Shown piece after piece: positions 53,618-63,624 of a stretch of 64,000 nt of DNA. Within the stretch, counting starts at the first letter, position 1. Each line of letters opens with the position of its first letter. Source of the stretch: Ostreococcus mediterraneus (lineage: Eukaryota > Chlorophyta > Mamiellophyceae > Mamiellales > Bathycoccaceae); assembly GCA_012295225.1 (NCBI GenBank), contig WMKK01000007.1, forward strand, positions 540,605-604,604, in the 5' to 3' direction. The notes under the pieces were generated by a model. It ran no database searches, was not told the DNA's origin, and saw only the letters and a program-made list of their open reading frames with translations. Both the position numbers and the translations under genes were made by a program.

Positions 53618-56482
53618 TCAAGGAACACCCTTGGCAAGCGCCGTTTCATTCGGGCCAGGCAGCACGGCGTGGCCGTGCAACTCAACCTTCATCAAGCGAT
53701 GCTTAGAAAACCCATGAGAAATCACGGTATTTCGAACCGGACGATCGTTCGGTGGAATACCGAGCTTGGTGAAAAAGTCATCCCAGACTTTCACGATTGG
53801 ACCCATGTCGCGGTTGTCACTCAAGTAAATCTTAATGCTGATCAAATGTAAAACGTCGGTACCCGCACGAACGAGAAGCTGCACCAAATACTCCAACGCT
53901 TCTTGCATCTGCTCTTCGACTGGCAACTCCAAGTTGGCCGCACAGACATTCGTGAGCCACACGAGTCGACCAAATGTGGTGATTGGCGCAAAACCAGAAG
54001 AGCTCGATTGTTCGTCGATATGTATGCGTTGAATCTTAGCCCCAGCGTTGAACGGATCCACAAGTGTTTTCATCGCGTTGCACGTTCGTTCCAAAGCTGT
54101 AATTCTCGAGTGCTGCTGCTCAAGTTTAGCCATCAACTGATTAACCACATCGGCTGAAACAGTCTCGCCTCTCGCCAACCTCGTCACGATGAGTTTGTTT
54201 GACGCTGGCGCAATGGCAAGGCTGACGTTGTCGTTGTTGTGTCCAGTCGAAATGCGCTTGGTTGAAGGAAAAGTATCGTACTGCACACTTGTCACCGGAA
54301 GACCGCGCTTCTTACTTAACCCTGGCGCCTCACTTCTCGGCATGGCTTCAACAACCTTGAGCCTTTTAATCCCGTGTTCCTTGTGCATGTGATGAATGAG
54401 CGTCTTGTGCTCGTCGAACTCGTCGCGGCATCGCGGACATGTCGTTTCTGTCTTCAGAATCGTCCAAGCTGTCTCAGAAGGCTGCGATACGTCTTCACCA
54501 TCCGAACCGATTTCTTCGCACATGGTTTCTTGCACCTCATCTTCAACTTCTGTTGCAGCGCCGCCAGATTCAACAACACCGCGCGCCGCTGATGGTTTGC
54601 ACCAACGCATGTGCGCCTTGAGACTTCTTATGCTGGGAAATTCTCGCTCACAGTGGCAAGAACACGCCTGATCACCTGGTTTAATCACGGTCGCGCGCTG
54701 CGGCATTGCCACGTTCTGTACCGTATGTTGCGCCACCATCGCTGTCGTCTCCACTGGTGTCGTTTCACTCACCTCAACGTCGATCCCATGTACCTTGTTA
54801 TAGTGCGTCTTGAGCATTCTAAACGAACCTGAATTGAAAGAACAGTACTCGCAATTACGCTCGGCGCCAATCAATACCTTCGCCGTCGGTAATGGCGGCA
54901 CTTGAGCAGTCGGAGTTGGAGATTTTGGGGGCGGCGGTGACTCTGACTCGCGCGCGTAACGCAGAGTTGTTCGTTTTTCACGTTGCGGTCGCGTCAGCGA
55001 CGACGATCGCTGCGGCTTTGCAATCGCAGCACTCGTTGGTGTCTTCATTGCGCTTCCCACCTCGCATCCATGTTCGTTCAAGTAATGCGAGCACAATTCT
55101 TCGCGCGAATCAAACTTTTCGTGCGAACACATTGTGCACTTTCGCGCGGCCCAGTGCACTTTGAGTGCCGTCGTCGTTCTCGTCCGTCCTCTCAAAACGA
55201 CTTCAGGCACTTCAACAACATCTTCGTCTCCGTCGATGGTGCTTGTTTTCGCCCCGAAACCGAACACAACCTCTACTCCGTGATCAAGCATGTGGGCCAC
55301 CAGTTCCGCCGCGTTTCGACTCACGTGCGCGCACGCCTGCTCATCGCTGAGCAAGCACTTTCGTCGCTTTCTCGTCGTGTTCATCTTTGTCAACGTCGTC
55401 GCGTGCGATTGTTTCTGAACCATATTGCTGAACAACGTTTGCGCGGTCGATGGTGCGGGCACTGACGCCTTACACCTTTTCATGTGTATTTTTAGTCCAA
55501 CCGGTTTCAATGTCGTGAAAACGCCGCACTTTGCACACGTCAATACCTCCGCATCCATCGGCGGCGGCGTAGTCTTTGGTGCGATCTTCGGCGCGGTGAT
55601 GTTGAGAGCTCCATTTGATGCGCTCGCAAGCTTTGCCGAAGGTCGACGCTCTCGCTTACCCGGCATCGTGGTCGTCATCGTCGCCGGCGGCGCGGGTTGT
55701 TCCTCTTCGACATCCGCACTCGCGGCGAGCGCCATGCGTCGCGCCATGTCCTCCCGAACATCCTCTTCTTCATCGTCCTCATCGAGGTAAGCCGCTGAAG
55801 CATTCTTTTGTTTAATATGCGCCTCATCAGATCGTCGACCAATGTCATCTGAGTCGCTATCCTCCTCAGTTTCATCCGGATCCACGCGCTGACGCGTCTT
55901 TTCAACCGCTGGCGTCTCTGTGTTGTAATTCTTGACGAGATACTCCTCAATGATCGCATCAATGGCCATTTTATCCGCCACCTTGGGTTTCGCTTGACAC
56001 GAAGCGTAGATGTGTCGCTTCATCGCCGCGCTTCCTTGACTATTACGTCCGCAGAAACAACATTGTACCGTGGTCTTGCCGTCGATGACGATGCGCGGCG
56101 CCATCGGTTGCCGCCGCGGTTCCTGCACAACATCCGGGCTCATCTGCTCCACCCCTCGCGGAGTTGGAATTGTGAACGCCGGACTCGGTAATGCCGTCGT
56201 CGTCGTCCTCGTCGCGGTCCCATCCTTATCATCGCTATTCGGTGGACTAGGCTCCGAAGTACCGCTCGCGAGCTGGTGTCCCGGGCTTCGCGTCGGTGGC
56301 GTCCGCGCCGCTTCCACATCCTCCGACGGCGTTCCCGCTCTCGTCACCGCCGCCACCGCCACCACAGGCGCAACAACATCTTGGTCATCACGCACAGGAA
56401 TTTCTAATGGTTTCGGCACCGCTGCGGCGCGTTGCTTCCCGGGAAGCAACGCGCTCGTAGGAAATTCGTCCATGTCCAACAA
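53618..56482 (-). CDS. Multi-zinc-finger protein with a C-terminal RidA/YjgF domain
   Basis: 954 residues, one exon. About seven Cys/His fingers are spread over residues 135-740: CCFCGRN...H....C, CAKCGVF...H...C, CTMCSHE...H....H, CEYCSFN...H....H, CHCEREF...H...C and CPRCRDE...H....H, several of C2HC type. Long acidic or Ser/Pro linkers lie between. Residues about 840-950 form a RidA-like domain: FGRLVWLTNVCAANL, MQEALEYLVQLLVRAGTDVLHLISIKIYLSD, RPVRNTV and KVELHGHAVLP; the Arg and Glu used by RidA imine deaminases are kept. RidA destroys reactive enamines/imines. A nuclear DNA-binding enzyme or sensor is conceivable but unproven. Confidence 0.75.
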   Translation of the reverse strand: MLDMDEFPTSALLPGKQRAAAVPKPLEIPVRDDQDVVAPVVAVAAVTRAGTPSEDVEAARTPPTRSPGHQLASGTSEPSPPNSDDKDGTATRTTTTALPSPAFTIPTPRGVEQMSPDVVQEPRRQPMAPRIVIDGKTTVQCCFCGRNSQGSAAMKRHIYASCQAKPKVADKMAIDAIIEEYLVKNYNTETPAVEKTRQRVDPDETEEDSDSDDIGRRSDEAHIKQKNASAAYLDEDDEEEDVREDMARRMALAASADVEEEQPAPPATMTTTMPGKRERRPSAKLASASNGALNITAPKIAPKTTPPPMDAEVLTCAKCGVFTTLKPVGLKIHMKRCKASVPAPSTAQTLFSNMVQKQSHATTLTKMNTTRKRRKCLLSDEQACAHVSRNAAELVAHMLDHGVEVVFGFGAKTSTIDGDEDVVEVPEVVLRGRTRTTTALKVHWAARKCTMCSHEKFDSREELCSHYLNEHGCEVGSAMKTPTSAAIAKPQRSSSLTRPQREKRTTLRYARESESPPPPKSPTPTAQVPPLPTAKVLIGAERNCEYCSFNSGSFRMLKTHYNKVHGIDVEVSETTPVETTAMVAQHTVQNVAMPQRATVIKPGDQACSCHCEREFPSIRSLKAHMRWCKPSAARGVVESGGAATEVEDEVQETMCEEIGSDGEDVSQPSETAWTILKTETTCPRCRDEFDEHKTLIHHMHKEHGIKRLKVVEAMPRSEAPGLSKKRGLPVTSVQYDTFPSTKRISTGHNNDNVSLAIAPASNKLIVTRLARGETVSADVVNQLMAKLEQQHSRITALERTCNAMKTLVDPFNAGAKIQRIHIDEQSSSSGFAPITTFGRLVWLTNVCAANLELPVEEQMQEALEYLVQLLVRAGTDVLHLISIKIYLSDNRDMGPIVKVWDDFFTKLGIPPNDRPVRNTVISHGFSKHRLMKVELHGHAVLPGPNETALAKGVP

Positions 56483-57228
56483 ACTCAGCGTAACAGTCTG
56501 CGCTCAACGCGTGCTCAGGCGATGGTGCGCCCTGTGCGAGAAATCACGCGAAACACACGAAACACGACGCGGTCAGTCATCGCGTGCGAAAGCACCGCCG
56601 CCGCCGCCGGCGACGATGATGTCGAAAGTATCGCGAACGAACGCCAGGATCTACGCTCAATTGGAGTCAAAATTCACACCCGCGCGCACCCTCCGACCCT
56701 TCCCCTCGCCGCGCACGCCGCGCATCGCCTCGCACGACCCCACACGCATCATGTGCCAAAACATTCCGCGCACTCGCGCGCACGCGACGCGCGCGTGACG
56801 CGCCATGCGCGCGCAATGCGCCGTCGCGCCGTGGCATTCCGCGCCGTCCCGCGGCATCCGAGACGCCGACAATGCGCCCCGTCCGCGCGTCGCGCGTCAC
56901 GCATTCGCGCCATTCGCGCCTCGAAACGTTCGAAGCGTGTCGTACCTGAGTGTGACGCGCGTGCCCGGGCGCACGAGCACCGTGCGTGGCGCAGAGTGAC
57001 GCGGGTGAATGCGATGCCGCGAATTGTGGTGCGTCAAGGTGCGTCAGGGTATTCGGCGTTCGATTCGCGATCGATACGCGCGTACGCATCGACCACCGCG
57101 ATCGTGTGCGTCAAGAACGACAACGACAGGATGGTATACATTACATGGGTGTGATTGCGCGCGCTCGGCGCGAATGGTGCGCGGAATCGATGCTCTATTG
57201 CGTCAAATGTGTGACGCGCGCGCGACGG
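56483..57228. other. Long spacer without a confident gene
   Basis: About 745 bases between the zinc-finger/RidA start (left) and the EB1 gene end (right). It must contain the zinc-finger gene promoter. On the plus strand an ATG at 56615 opens MSKVSRTNARIYAQLESKF, which looks more protein-like than its surroundings, and GTGCGTGG/GTGCGTCA donor-like strings occur at 56981-57040, so a small spliced gene is possible. I could not assemble a convincing product. The remaining open frames are Arg/Ala/His-rich filler. Confidence 0.35.
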
Positions 57229-58520
57229 TTACGTCGGCGCGATTGAACTTCGCGTGAGTTTTCTGGACACGATGAAACATCCACAGCACGTGGACGTGGT
57301 TTCTTCTTCGTAGACGTGTTCTGGGACTGTGTGCTTGCTCGATGCTTTGCGGGCGTCGAGTGTTTCACGGGCTTTCGTGGCCCAGCGATCGAGGGGACGG
57401 CGTCCGGATGTCGAACGCGCGGGCGCTTTGGATGGGTCGGCGTCGCGCGCTCGCGCGATTGGTCGGTCGCCGCTGGCGCCGCCGAACGCTTGTGGCGTCG
57501 CCGGCGCGGTATCGTACGTCAGCGCGCGCGGTGCGGCTGGCGTTGCGGGTGGTTCGGCGGCGGGTGAGAAGGCGAATTCATCCGCGCCGGACGTTCGACG
57601 TTCCATTTCGCTCACGACGGCGACGTCATTCGGTACCAAGTGTCCGCTTAATCCTGGCGTGCTAAAGTGTGCGGCGTTGGATGACGACGCGAGTGGCGTG
57701 GATAATATCGTCGCTGCGCCGCGTTCGCGCTCGATACTCGCGCTGTGGTCGGCGTTATCGCTCACAGGGCCGCGTCCAGACGCGTCCCGAGGCGACGTCG
57801 TTTGAGTTTTCAGCGGCGTTCGACTCGTCGATGACTTTTCCTTCATTTTCTGCGCCTGCACGCGCGCCCCGAACGCATCGTACGCATCTAACGCCGATGA
57901 TCCGTGGGCGATGACGTACGCGTGAAACCATCGCAAAAGGTTGTTGTTTTCCTGCGTCGCGTACGGGTGACGCCTCGTCGTCAGTCGGTTGGTTTCGTAG
58001 ACTAAATCGATAATGCCGCGCGCTTCGAGCGCGCGAGCGACGTAACGACGTCGACGCACACGACACACACGCACGCATACACACGTACAATAAATTTCCC
58101 ACTCGCCAGGGCGTCAAAATCGACATCTACTTGTAAATCCAAAGCGCGCATCGCGTCCCGAAGCGTCTTGACGTTGCGTTCGCAATCGCCCAAGAATCGC
58201 GCATTAAAATCCAATCTATGCAGCGCCACTTTCCCAGGATGGAGTGCGTCTAAAAGTTGACAATACGCCACGCCATCTGCGCACTCCTGCACGCTCGCGT
58301 AGTCCGCATTGAGCGCGCGGTTGAGCCAAGATATGAGCTCTAATCGTCCGAGATGTACCGTCGGTGTTCTCCCGAGCGTCTTGCGCTCGCTCCCGCTCGT
58401 CGACGTCGGCGTCGCCGTCGTCGTCGTCGTTCCGGGCGTTCTCGGCGTCGATGCGCCAGCGTGTGGCTCCTCCTTCCCGCTCGCGTGCCGCCGCACGGAC
58501 GGCGTCGATGCGAGCGGCAT
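57229..58520 (-). CDS. EB1-type microtubule plus-end protein (calponin-homology domain)
   Basis: Exon 1 (58089-58520) and exon 2 (57229-57951), phase 0, intron 137 bases (GTACGT...GCAG), 384 residues. The start at 58520 follows from the promoter shared with RPA12. The splice joins LASGKFI to ENNNLLRWFHAYV, restoring the EB1 CH domain (about residues 45-175: GRLELISWLNRALNADY, GVAYCQLLDALHPGKVALHRLDF, then NNLLRWFHAYV and YDAFGARVQAQK). EB1 proteins track growing microtubule ends. The C-terminal coiled-coil EBH domain that recruits partners is not seen; instead there is a Ser/Ala/Pro-rich tail ending with a CCGC cluster that might be lipidated. Either the tail is divergent or another exon is missed. 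Confidence 0.78.
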
Positions 58521-58676
58521 GGTAATGGCGTTCCCGCACTCACGCGCACGCGCAAACACAGTGCGTCGCCGCGCCACCCATCGCACGATCGCGCGCGGGC
58601 GTGAACGACGAACGAAAACGTCTTCGTCGTCTTCGTCGCCGCATCGTCGACCGCGCGCGAGTGACGCGCGCGCGCG

Positions 58677-59241
58677 ATGAGCGGGAACGGGTTTTGTGGT
58701 CGCTGCGGCACGGCGTTGCGGCTGCGAACGCAAGCGTCCACGGTGGCGTGCGACGGATGCGGTAAATCGCACACGTTAGATGAAGGTGCGTGTTGGTGAT
58801 TGCGGCGACGCGCTCGGCGCGTGCGATGGCGAATGTGCGCGCGATGACGACGTTGGTGGCGCGAATGCGAGAGCCGCCAGGTTTGGGACGCTTTTTCGTG
58901 CGGCGCGCGCGTGACGTTTCCATGCGTGCTTCGCCGTAGACTGACGTGATGTCGTGTACTTATGATATGCTGTAGCTTTCGGCGCGCGCGAGCGCGAACT
59001 CACGGCGGGGCCGAAAGAGTTTCGTTTCAATCACGGCGTCGAGGCGCGAAACCCAGACGGCTCGAAAGTCGGCGAGCAAGAGGAGGTGTTACGCGAACGC
59101 GCCACAGTCGATGAGAAGTGTCCAAAGTGCGAACACAGGGGATTGGACTTTTACACCATGCAGCTGCGGAGCGCGGATGAAGGCCAGACGGTGTTTTATG
59201 AGTGTCCAAAGTGCGCTCATACATTTTCACAAAACAACTAG
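58677..59241 (+). CDS. RPA12: RNA polymerase I subunit RPA12
   Basis: Exons 58677-58785 and 58976-59241 (phase 1, intron 190 bases, donor GTGCGT, acceptor GTAG) give 124 residues. The N-terminal zinc ribbon is CGRCGTALRL...CDGCGKSH. The C-terminal TFIIS-like ribbon is CPKCEHRGLDFYTMQLRSADEGQTVFYECPKCAH (read in pieces), containing the invariant SADEGQTVFY loop with the acidic pair that stimulates RNA cleavage. RPA12 is the transcript-cleavage subunit of nucleolar RNA polymerase I; paralogues are RPB9 and RPC11. The size (about 120 residues) and YTMQLRSADEGQT favour RPA12. Start codons of this gene and EB1 are 156 bases apart on opposite strands. Confidence 0.88.
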
Positions 59242-59371
59242 CACGACGAACCATAGTAGTAGAAGGACGGTTCGCTTTTGGAATAGATATTTGACTTTGA
59301 TTTTATGTACAAATGTGTGTGTGTATGACGACAGCGAGCCAAGAAATGTATATGCGCTCACGTGGGATGTT

Positions 59372-60100
59372 TTAAATGTTACCCCACTCGTTGACAACCT
59401 TACACGATCCATCGCCACCGGCTTCGGCGGCGTACGCGCGCCAACCGGAGGAGCCCTCCTTGTAAAACGAGCTCGCGTCCGTACCCTTACCATCGCTCAA
59501 CGAAGCATCGCACCCATCTGCGTTCCCACTCGACGCGATATGCCACAAGTCACTCGTCCAGTACTTATTCACCCCATCGCACTCAATCTCACCATCGCAT
59601 TCCTCCTTGACGTGTCTCCAATCCGTCGCCTCGTCGTTGATGTTAGCCTTGTAAAACAAGCACGACAACAACCACGTGTCTTTGCGGCAATACCGCGTGG
59701 GTCCAGTCGCGGGATGTTGTGCGTCACCTAACGCCGCCGCACTCGCGCGCCAAGATCCCAAGCGCGCCTCGTTCGCACCACCGTGCTGGCCGACGCACAT
59801 CAAACTAAAAGAAGACGCGCCTCCGCACGCCGCGTCCCGAGCTTCTCGCGACAACCCTTTCGGCGCAGCCAACGACACCCCCAGCGCCGCCGCATTCGTC
59901 ACACCGCGCGACGACGCGTACTGCGTCACGTTTAACCCGCACGATGCGAGTAATGCCCCAGAAAGCGCGGCGATAGCGATCGTCGCGCGCGAAGATGCCC
60001 GACGCGCGCCACCATCGATCGCATCGTCATCTTCGTGCGTCAGCCCTCTCGCGTGCGCCGGAATCAACGTCGCGCGTTCAGTAGACATTGCGATATGCAC
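59372..60100 (-). CDS. Unknown type II membrane or secreted Cys-rich protein
   Basis: 242 residues (238 if Met-5 at 60088 is used). A short charged N-terminus with a run of acids (HEDDD) is followed by one hydrophobic helix (ATIAIAALSGALLASCGL, about 40-57), then a lumenal domain of about 180 residues with ten or so cysteines, a Trp-rich part (WRHVKEECDGEIEC, WTSDLWHIASS) and the end CKVVNEWGNI. This layout fits a type II Golgi or surface protein with disulfides. I recognise no family and no catalytic motif. Confidence 0.6.
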   Translation of the reverse strand: MHIAMSTERATLIPAHARGLTHEDDDAIDGGARRASSRATIAIAALSGALLASCGLNVTQYASSRGVTNAAALGVSLAAPKGLSREARDAACGGASSFSLMCVGQHGGANEARLGSWRASAAALGDAQHPATGPTRYCRKDTWLLSCLFYKANINDEATDWRHVKEECDGEIECDGVNKYWTSDLWHIASSGNADGCDASLSDGKGTDASSFYKEGSSGWRAYAAEAGGDGSCKVVNEWGNI

Positions 60101-60445
60101 GGCAAAGCGTTTCGTGTCGTGTTCCGCCCGGTTCGCGACGTTCGATGTCGTCGACGGCGCGTGCGTGCGTACGAGTGCGGTTGATCAGCACACTTGGGTG
60201 TTACGTCTCTCGTGGCTTTTTTTTTGACTTTTTTTAGAAATTTAGCGAGCGCCAGGGATGCCGCGTGACGACGATGATGGACAAGCACAAGAGGTAATAT
60301 TGCATGGTGTACTTCGTATGCGCACATGCGCGTCATGAATCGATGACACGCGGCTATACACGAATGCAGACGATGCGTCCTCCAACCGCGTCCAATCCTA
60401 CGCGTATCACCAAAACTCGTCGGCTCGACGAGTCTGATAAAACAA
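60101..60445. other. Intergenic stretch with T-runs
   Basis: About 345 bases between the unknown membrane protein start and the end of the p24 gene, both on the minus strand. Two T-runs (60218-60226 and 60230-60236) lie upstream of the unknown gene. The part near 60410-60445 is AT-rich and probably the 3' end of p24. No gene or repeat seen. Confidence 0.4.
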
Positions 60446-61153
60446 TTACAATAATTTCTTACGCTCAAAGAACGAACGAAGGTAGATAATTTGCCAAACA
60501 CACATTCCAACGCATACCGTCAAACTTAACACGCTCATCACCGCAACTCTAGTGTTTGTCGCTTCGTTCATGTCTCGCATATCCGCTTCGAGCGCGCGCA
60601 GCGCCAACATGCCTTCGTGCACCTCTTGCAAATCCGATTCCAGCGATCGTAACGTCCTCGTAAACGCATCCAAATCCGTCGCCTTGGCCAGTTTCTTCCA
60701 TTCTGATGCCGCAACGCCGTGTTTCCAATCCACTTTGATTCTGTGCTTGGCTAAAGCGGTTTCTTTCTCCGCGCTGTTCTTCATCGACGACAGCTCGGCG
60801 TTGTAAAAGCACGCGCGATGATCGCCATCAGTCACGCTCGTAAACCCATACGCCCCTTTCCCCGCGTCCGCCTTTTCATATATCACCTTGCCATTCGCGT
60901 CGAATAGCTTCACGCTCACCTTATCCTCCGCGCGCACCGTGTCGTACGTAAACAGCACCACGGCGTTGGCGTGAATCTCCTCCGAGATGCACTTCATGTC
61001 ATCGATCGCGCCGTCACCGCGGTGCACGAGGTCGATTTCTACCCCGCATACCGCGCGCGAACACGCGAGGAGACACAGGAGCACGCACGCGGCGGCGCTC
61101 GCGCGCGTTCGGGCGCTCGCGTGCGCGCGCATGGGGGGCGAATCGATGCGCAT
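60446..61153 (-). CDS. p24 / TMED cargo receptor of the early secretory pathway
   Basis: 235 residues (Met-8 at 61132 is an alternative start). A signal peptide (AAACVLLCLLACSRAVCGVEI) is followed by a GOLD domain with the two disulfide cysteines (CISEEI and HRACFYN), a coiled-coil (about 160-205, ending ALEADMRDMNEATNTRV), one transmembrane helix (VLSLTVCVGMCVWQIIYL) and the cytosolic tail RSFFERKKLL, whose FF and KK pairs are COPII and COPI sorting signals. p24 proteins cycle between ER and Golgi and help export GPI-anchored proteins. It sits beside PIG-H and PIG-A, which start GPI-anchor synthesis. Confidence 0.9.
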   Translation of the reverse strand: MRIDSPPMRAHASARTRASAAACVLLCLLACSRAVCGVEIDLVHRGDGAIDDMKCISEEIHANAVVLFTYDTVRAEDKVSVKLFDANGKVIYEKADAGKGAYGFTSVTDGDHRACFYNAELSSMKNSAEKETALAKHRIKVDWKHGVAASEWKKLAKATDLDAFTRTLRSLESDLQEVHEGMLALRALEADMRDMNEATNTRVAVMSVLSLTVCVGMCVWQIIYLRSFFERKKLL

Positions 61154-61289
61154 GGCGTCGCGGAATGACGCTCGAGTCCGAGCGCTTCCGCGGTCGCGGT
61201 GCGCATTCGTCGACGCGACGGGCGCGAGGCGCGCGCGGGGGGGCGAGAGACGCGCGCGGCGGTGCTCGCAGGCGCGCAGTGCGGGCGGT

Positions 61290-61859
61290 ATGGGCGCGGG
61301 GCGCGGCGCGGCGGGGCGTCAGCGGGTGTACGTGGATGACGCCATCGGCGCGCAGCTCAGCGTGGGAGTCGTGGACGATGCCAGCGCGTCGTCGTCGTCG
61401 TCGCCGTCGTCGCGAGGGTACATGCGCGAGTACGAAATTGTCATGCGGTACAGCGCGTCTCGAGCGTTTCGCTGGCGCGCGCTGGCGTTGGGGGTGACGT
61501 TCGCGTGGCGCGCGGCGGTTGGGACGTCCTCCGTCGCGTCGGTGGTGGTCGTCGCGTTCGTGTGCGCGTGGACGCTCGGTACGCGGGCACAAGAGGCGCG
61601 ATTGGTGCGTCATATAGGGCTGTGCGTCGATACCGTGTCGTGGTTCGGCGGTCGACGGTCGGTGTTGATACCCGCGGAGGATATCGAGGCGTTTGCGACG
61701 CGCGAGGCGGTGTCGACGACGGATGTTTGGTTTCAGATTCTTTGCCTGCGCGCGCGAGGCGAGGCGCCTATGGTGTTATTTGGAGATTTTAGATGCTCGG
61801 CAGTGTGGACGGCGGCGGTGTTGGATGCCGCGCAGAAGTGTTTCGACTGCGTGGAATAG
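61290..61859 (+). CDS. PIGH: PIG-H, subunit of the GPI-GlcNAc transferase
   Basis: 189 residues from ATG 61290 (open upstream; an earlier Met at 61149 would overlap the p24 promoter). After a poly-Ser stretch come two hydrophobic segments (ALALGVTFAWRAAV and ASVVVVAFVCAWTLG), then the PIG-H domain: VRHIGLCVDTVSWFGGRRSVLIPAEDIEAFATREAV and YxLxL-like WFQILCLRARGEAPMVLFGDF. PIG-H is a non-catalytic subunit holding PIG-A in the ER complex that puts GlcNAc on phosphatidylinositol. The neighbour on the right, in the convergent direction, is PIG-A itself, with stop codons about 78 bases apart. Confidence 0.82.
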   Translation: MGAGRGAAGRQRVYVDDAIGAQLSVGVVDDASASSSSSPSSRGYMREYEIVMRYSASRAFRWRALALGVTFAWRAAVGTSSVASVVVVAFVCAWTLGTRAQEARLVRHIGLCVDTVSWFGGRRSVLIPAEDIEAFATREAVSTTDVWFQILCLRARGEAPMVLFGDFRCSAVWTAAVLDAAQKCFDCVE

Positions 61860-61937
61860 TTCTAGTCGCGTGTATTACGTATAGCTCGGACGGCGTCTTT
61901 TGACGTCGTTGTACTTTTAACTTACACTACCTATTAC

Positions 61938-63504
61938 CTACACTTTCCGTGCGCGTTTTGACGCTTTGACCACTGCACGATGATTGGTATTATTTTCATC
62001 GCACGCTTTGTCGTCGTCGCCGAAATCGAGCGCGAGCTCGATCGAATTCGCGGGCTCCAACCATTCCAACATTCTAAGCCACACGCGCGCGACGGCGGAG
62101 ACGCACCAGAGCATCTTGCCAAACACCACGCCTCGTCGATAGATGCGAAAAAATCGACCCATGTGCGTATCGTGCGTATCGTGTGCGCGCGCGTACACGA
62201 GCTCTACGCGCCGCGCGACGTCATCCCAGTTATAATTAGCCTTGACGCGCTTGTGAATTGTGTCCACGTCGGCGTTTGGAAGCGCGACTAGGCAACGATC
62301 GAGCGCGTCAAGCAGGGATTGCACGTCGGGCTTGGCTAAGAATAATATATCTTCTGGAAGAACTTCTGGGACGCCACCGACGGCGGTGGCGACGACGAGG
62401 CAGCCGCATGACGCCGCCTCGAGTACGGCGATGCAAAAAGACTCGGTGAGCGAAGCGTTGAGGAAAATGTCTCCTCGACGCAAGACATCCGCCACGCCAT
62501 CGTGCGGGACGTGCCCGAGAATCGTCACCCGCGAGTCTAACCCCGCGTCCGACACCGCTTTCTCCAAGTGTCCACGCATGGAACCATCGCCGGCGATGAG
62601 AAAATCTAAATTTGCATGCGCGCGACACGCGCGCGGAATGACTCCAGCCAGGAGATGAATGCCTTTTCTATACATGAGTCGCGACGTCACGACCACAGTA
62701 ATTCGACCTTTCGCGCGACAGCTCACATCCGGGGTGAACATCGTCGAATCCACGGCGTTGGGGATCACGCTCACGCGCTCAGGCGCCAATCCAGGCTCAC
62801 CGCCGAGTAAATATCCGCTTCGCAACACCGTGTTCTCCTTCGCCGTGTGACTGACGCAAATCACGTGCTGCGTATCCGCCAGCGTCATATCCAACAACTT
62901 ATTCGTATGAATCGCACCAACGTCCGCGAATCCAAATAATGAATGATCAGTAAACACGCACTTCATGCCCATCGTGCGCGCGTATAATATGCCTTCGTGC
63001 GCGAACGTGCACCCTTGGTGCGCGTGGACGACGGTTACGCCTTCTCGAATGCACGCCTACGCGAGAGGATATTGGACAATCGTGCGTGTCCTCGTGACGT
63101 CAGTGTCGAAAACAGTACACATGAACGACGCGAGACGCGATGCGCGCGAAAAACGCGCGCGTCGCACGCACCTTGCGGAATAATTTAAACGCCCCCAAAA
63201 AGTTTGGAAAGGTGCAATTGTCATACATGACGACGCGCGGCGCGTGATACACCTTGACCCCGTTCGTGATCCACCGCACGCCCACGCGAGTGCCGTAGGC
63301 GTGCGTGAAGATGACCACCTTGTGTCCGCGCGCGCGGAGCCGCATGGCGAGGGCGTAGATGTGCAACTCGACGCCACCGACGGATGGTAAGAAAAAGTCG
63401 CTCAGCATCAAGATTGTGTGCTTGCGCGTCGTGTCGAGCGTCTTGGCCGTCGCCTCCGCCGTTGCCGCAGACGTGGACGCGCGCGCGGCGGCGCGGCGGG
63501 TCAT
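61938..63504 (-). CDS. PIGA: PIG-A, catalytic subunit of the GPI-GlcNAc transferase
   Basis: Exon 1 (63172-63504) and exon 2 (61938-63056), phase 0, intron 115 bases (GTGCGT...GTAG), 483 residues. The sequence follows PIG-A: LMLSDFFLPSVGGVELHIYAL, GHKVVIFTHAYGTRVGVRW, the join LFRK-ACIREGVTVVHAHQGC, FTDHSLFGFADVGAIHTNKLL, ICVSHTAKENTVLR, VIPNAVDSTMFTPD, SRLMYRKGIHLLAGVIPR and the GT4 acceptor region LTESFCIAVLEAASCGCLVV. A hydrophobic C-terminal helix (about residues 430-450) may anchor it in the ER. It transfers GlcNAc from UDP-GlcNAc to phosphatidylinositol, the first GPI step. The start at 63504 gives a short Ala/Thr-rich leader. Confidence 0.93.
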
Positions 63505-63624
63505 CTCGCGCCGCCGCTGTCGCCGTGGCGCACGCGTGCGCGAGTGACTGCCGACTGTGAGTGATGGTTTGTGATTTTGTGTGTGTTTTACAAGAGTCGC
63601 TACTCGCGACGATGCCTTGGTTGT

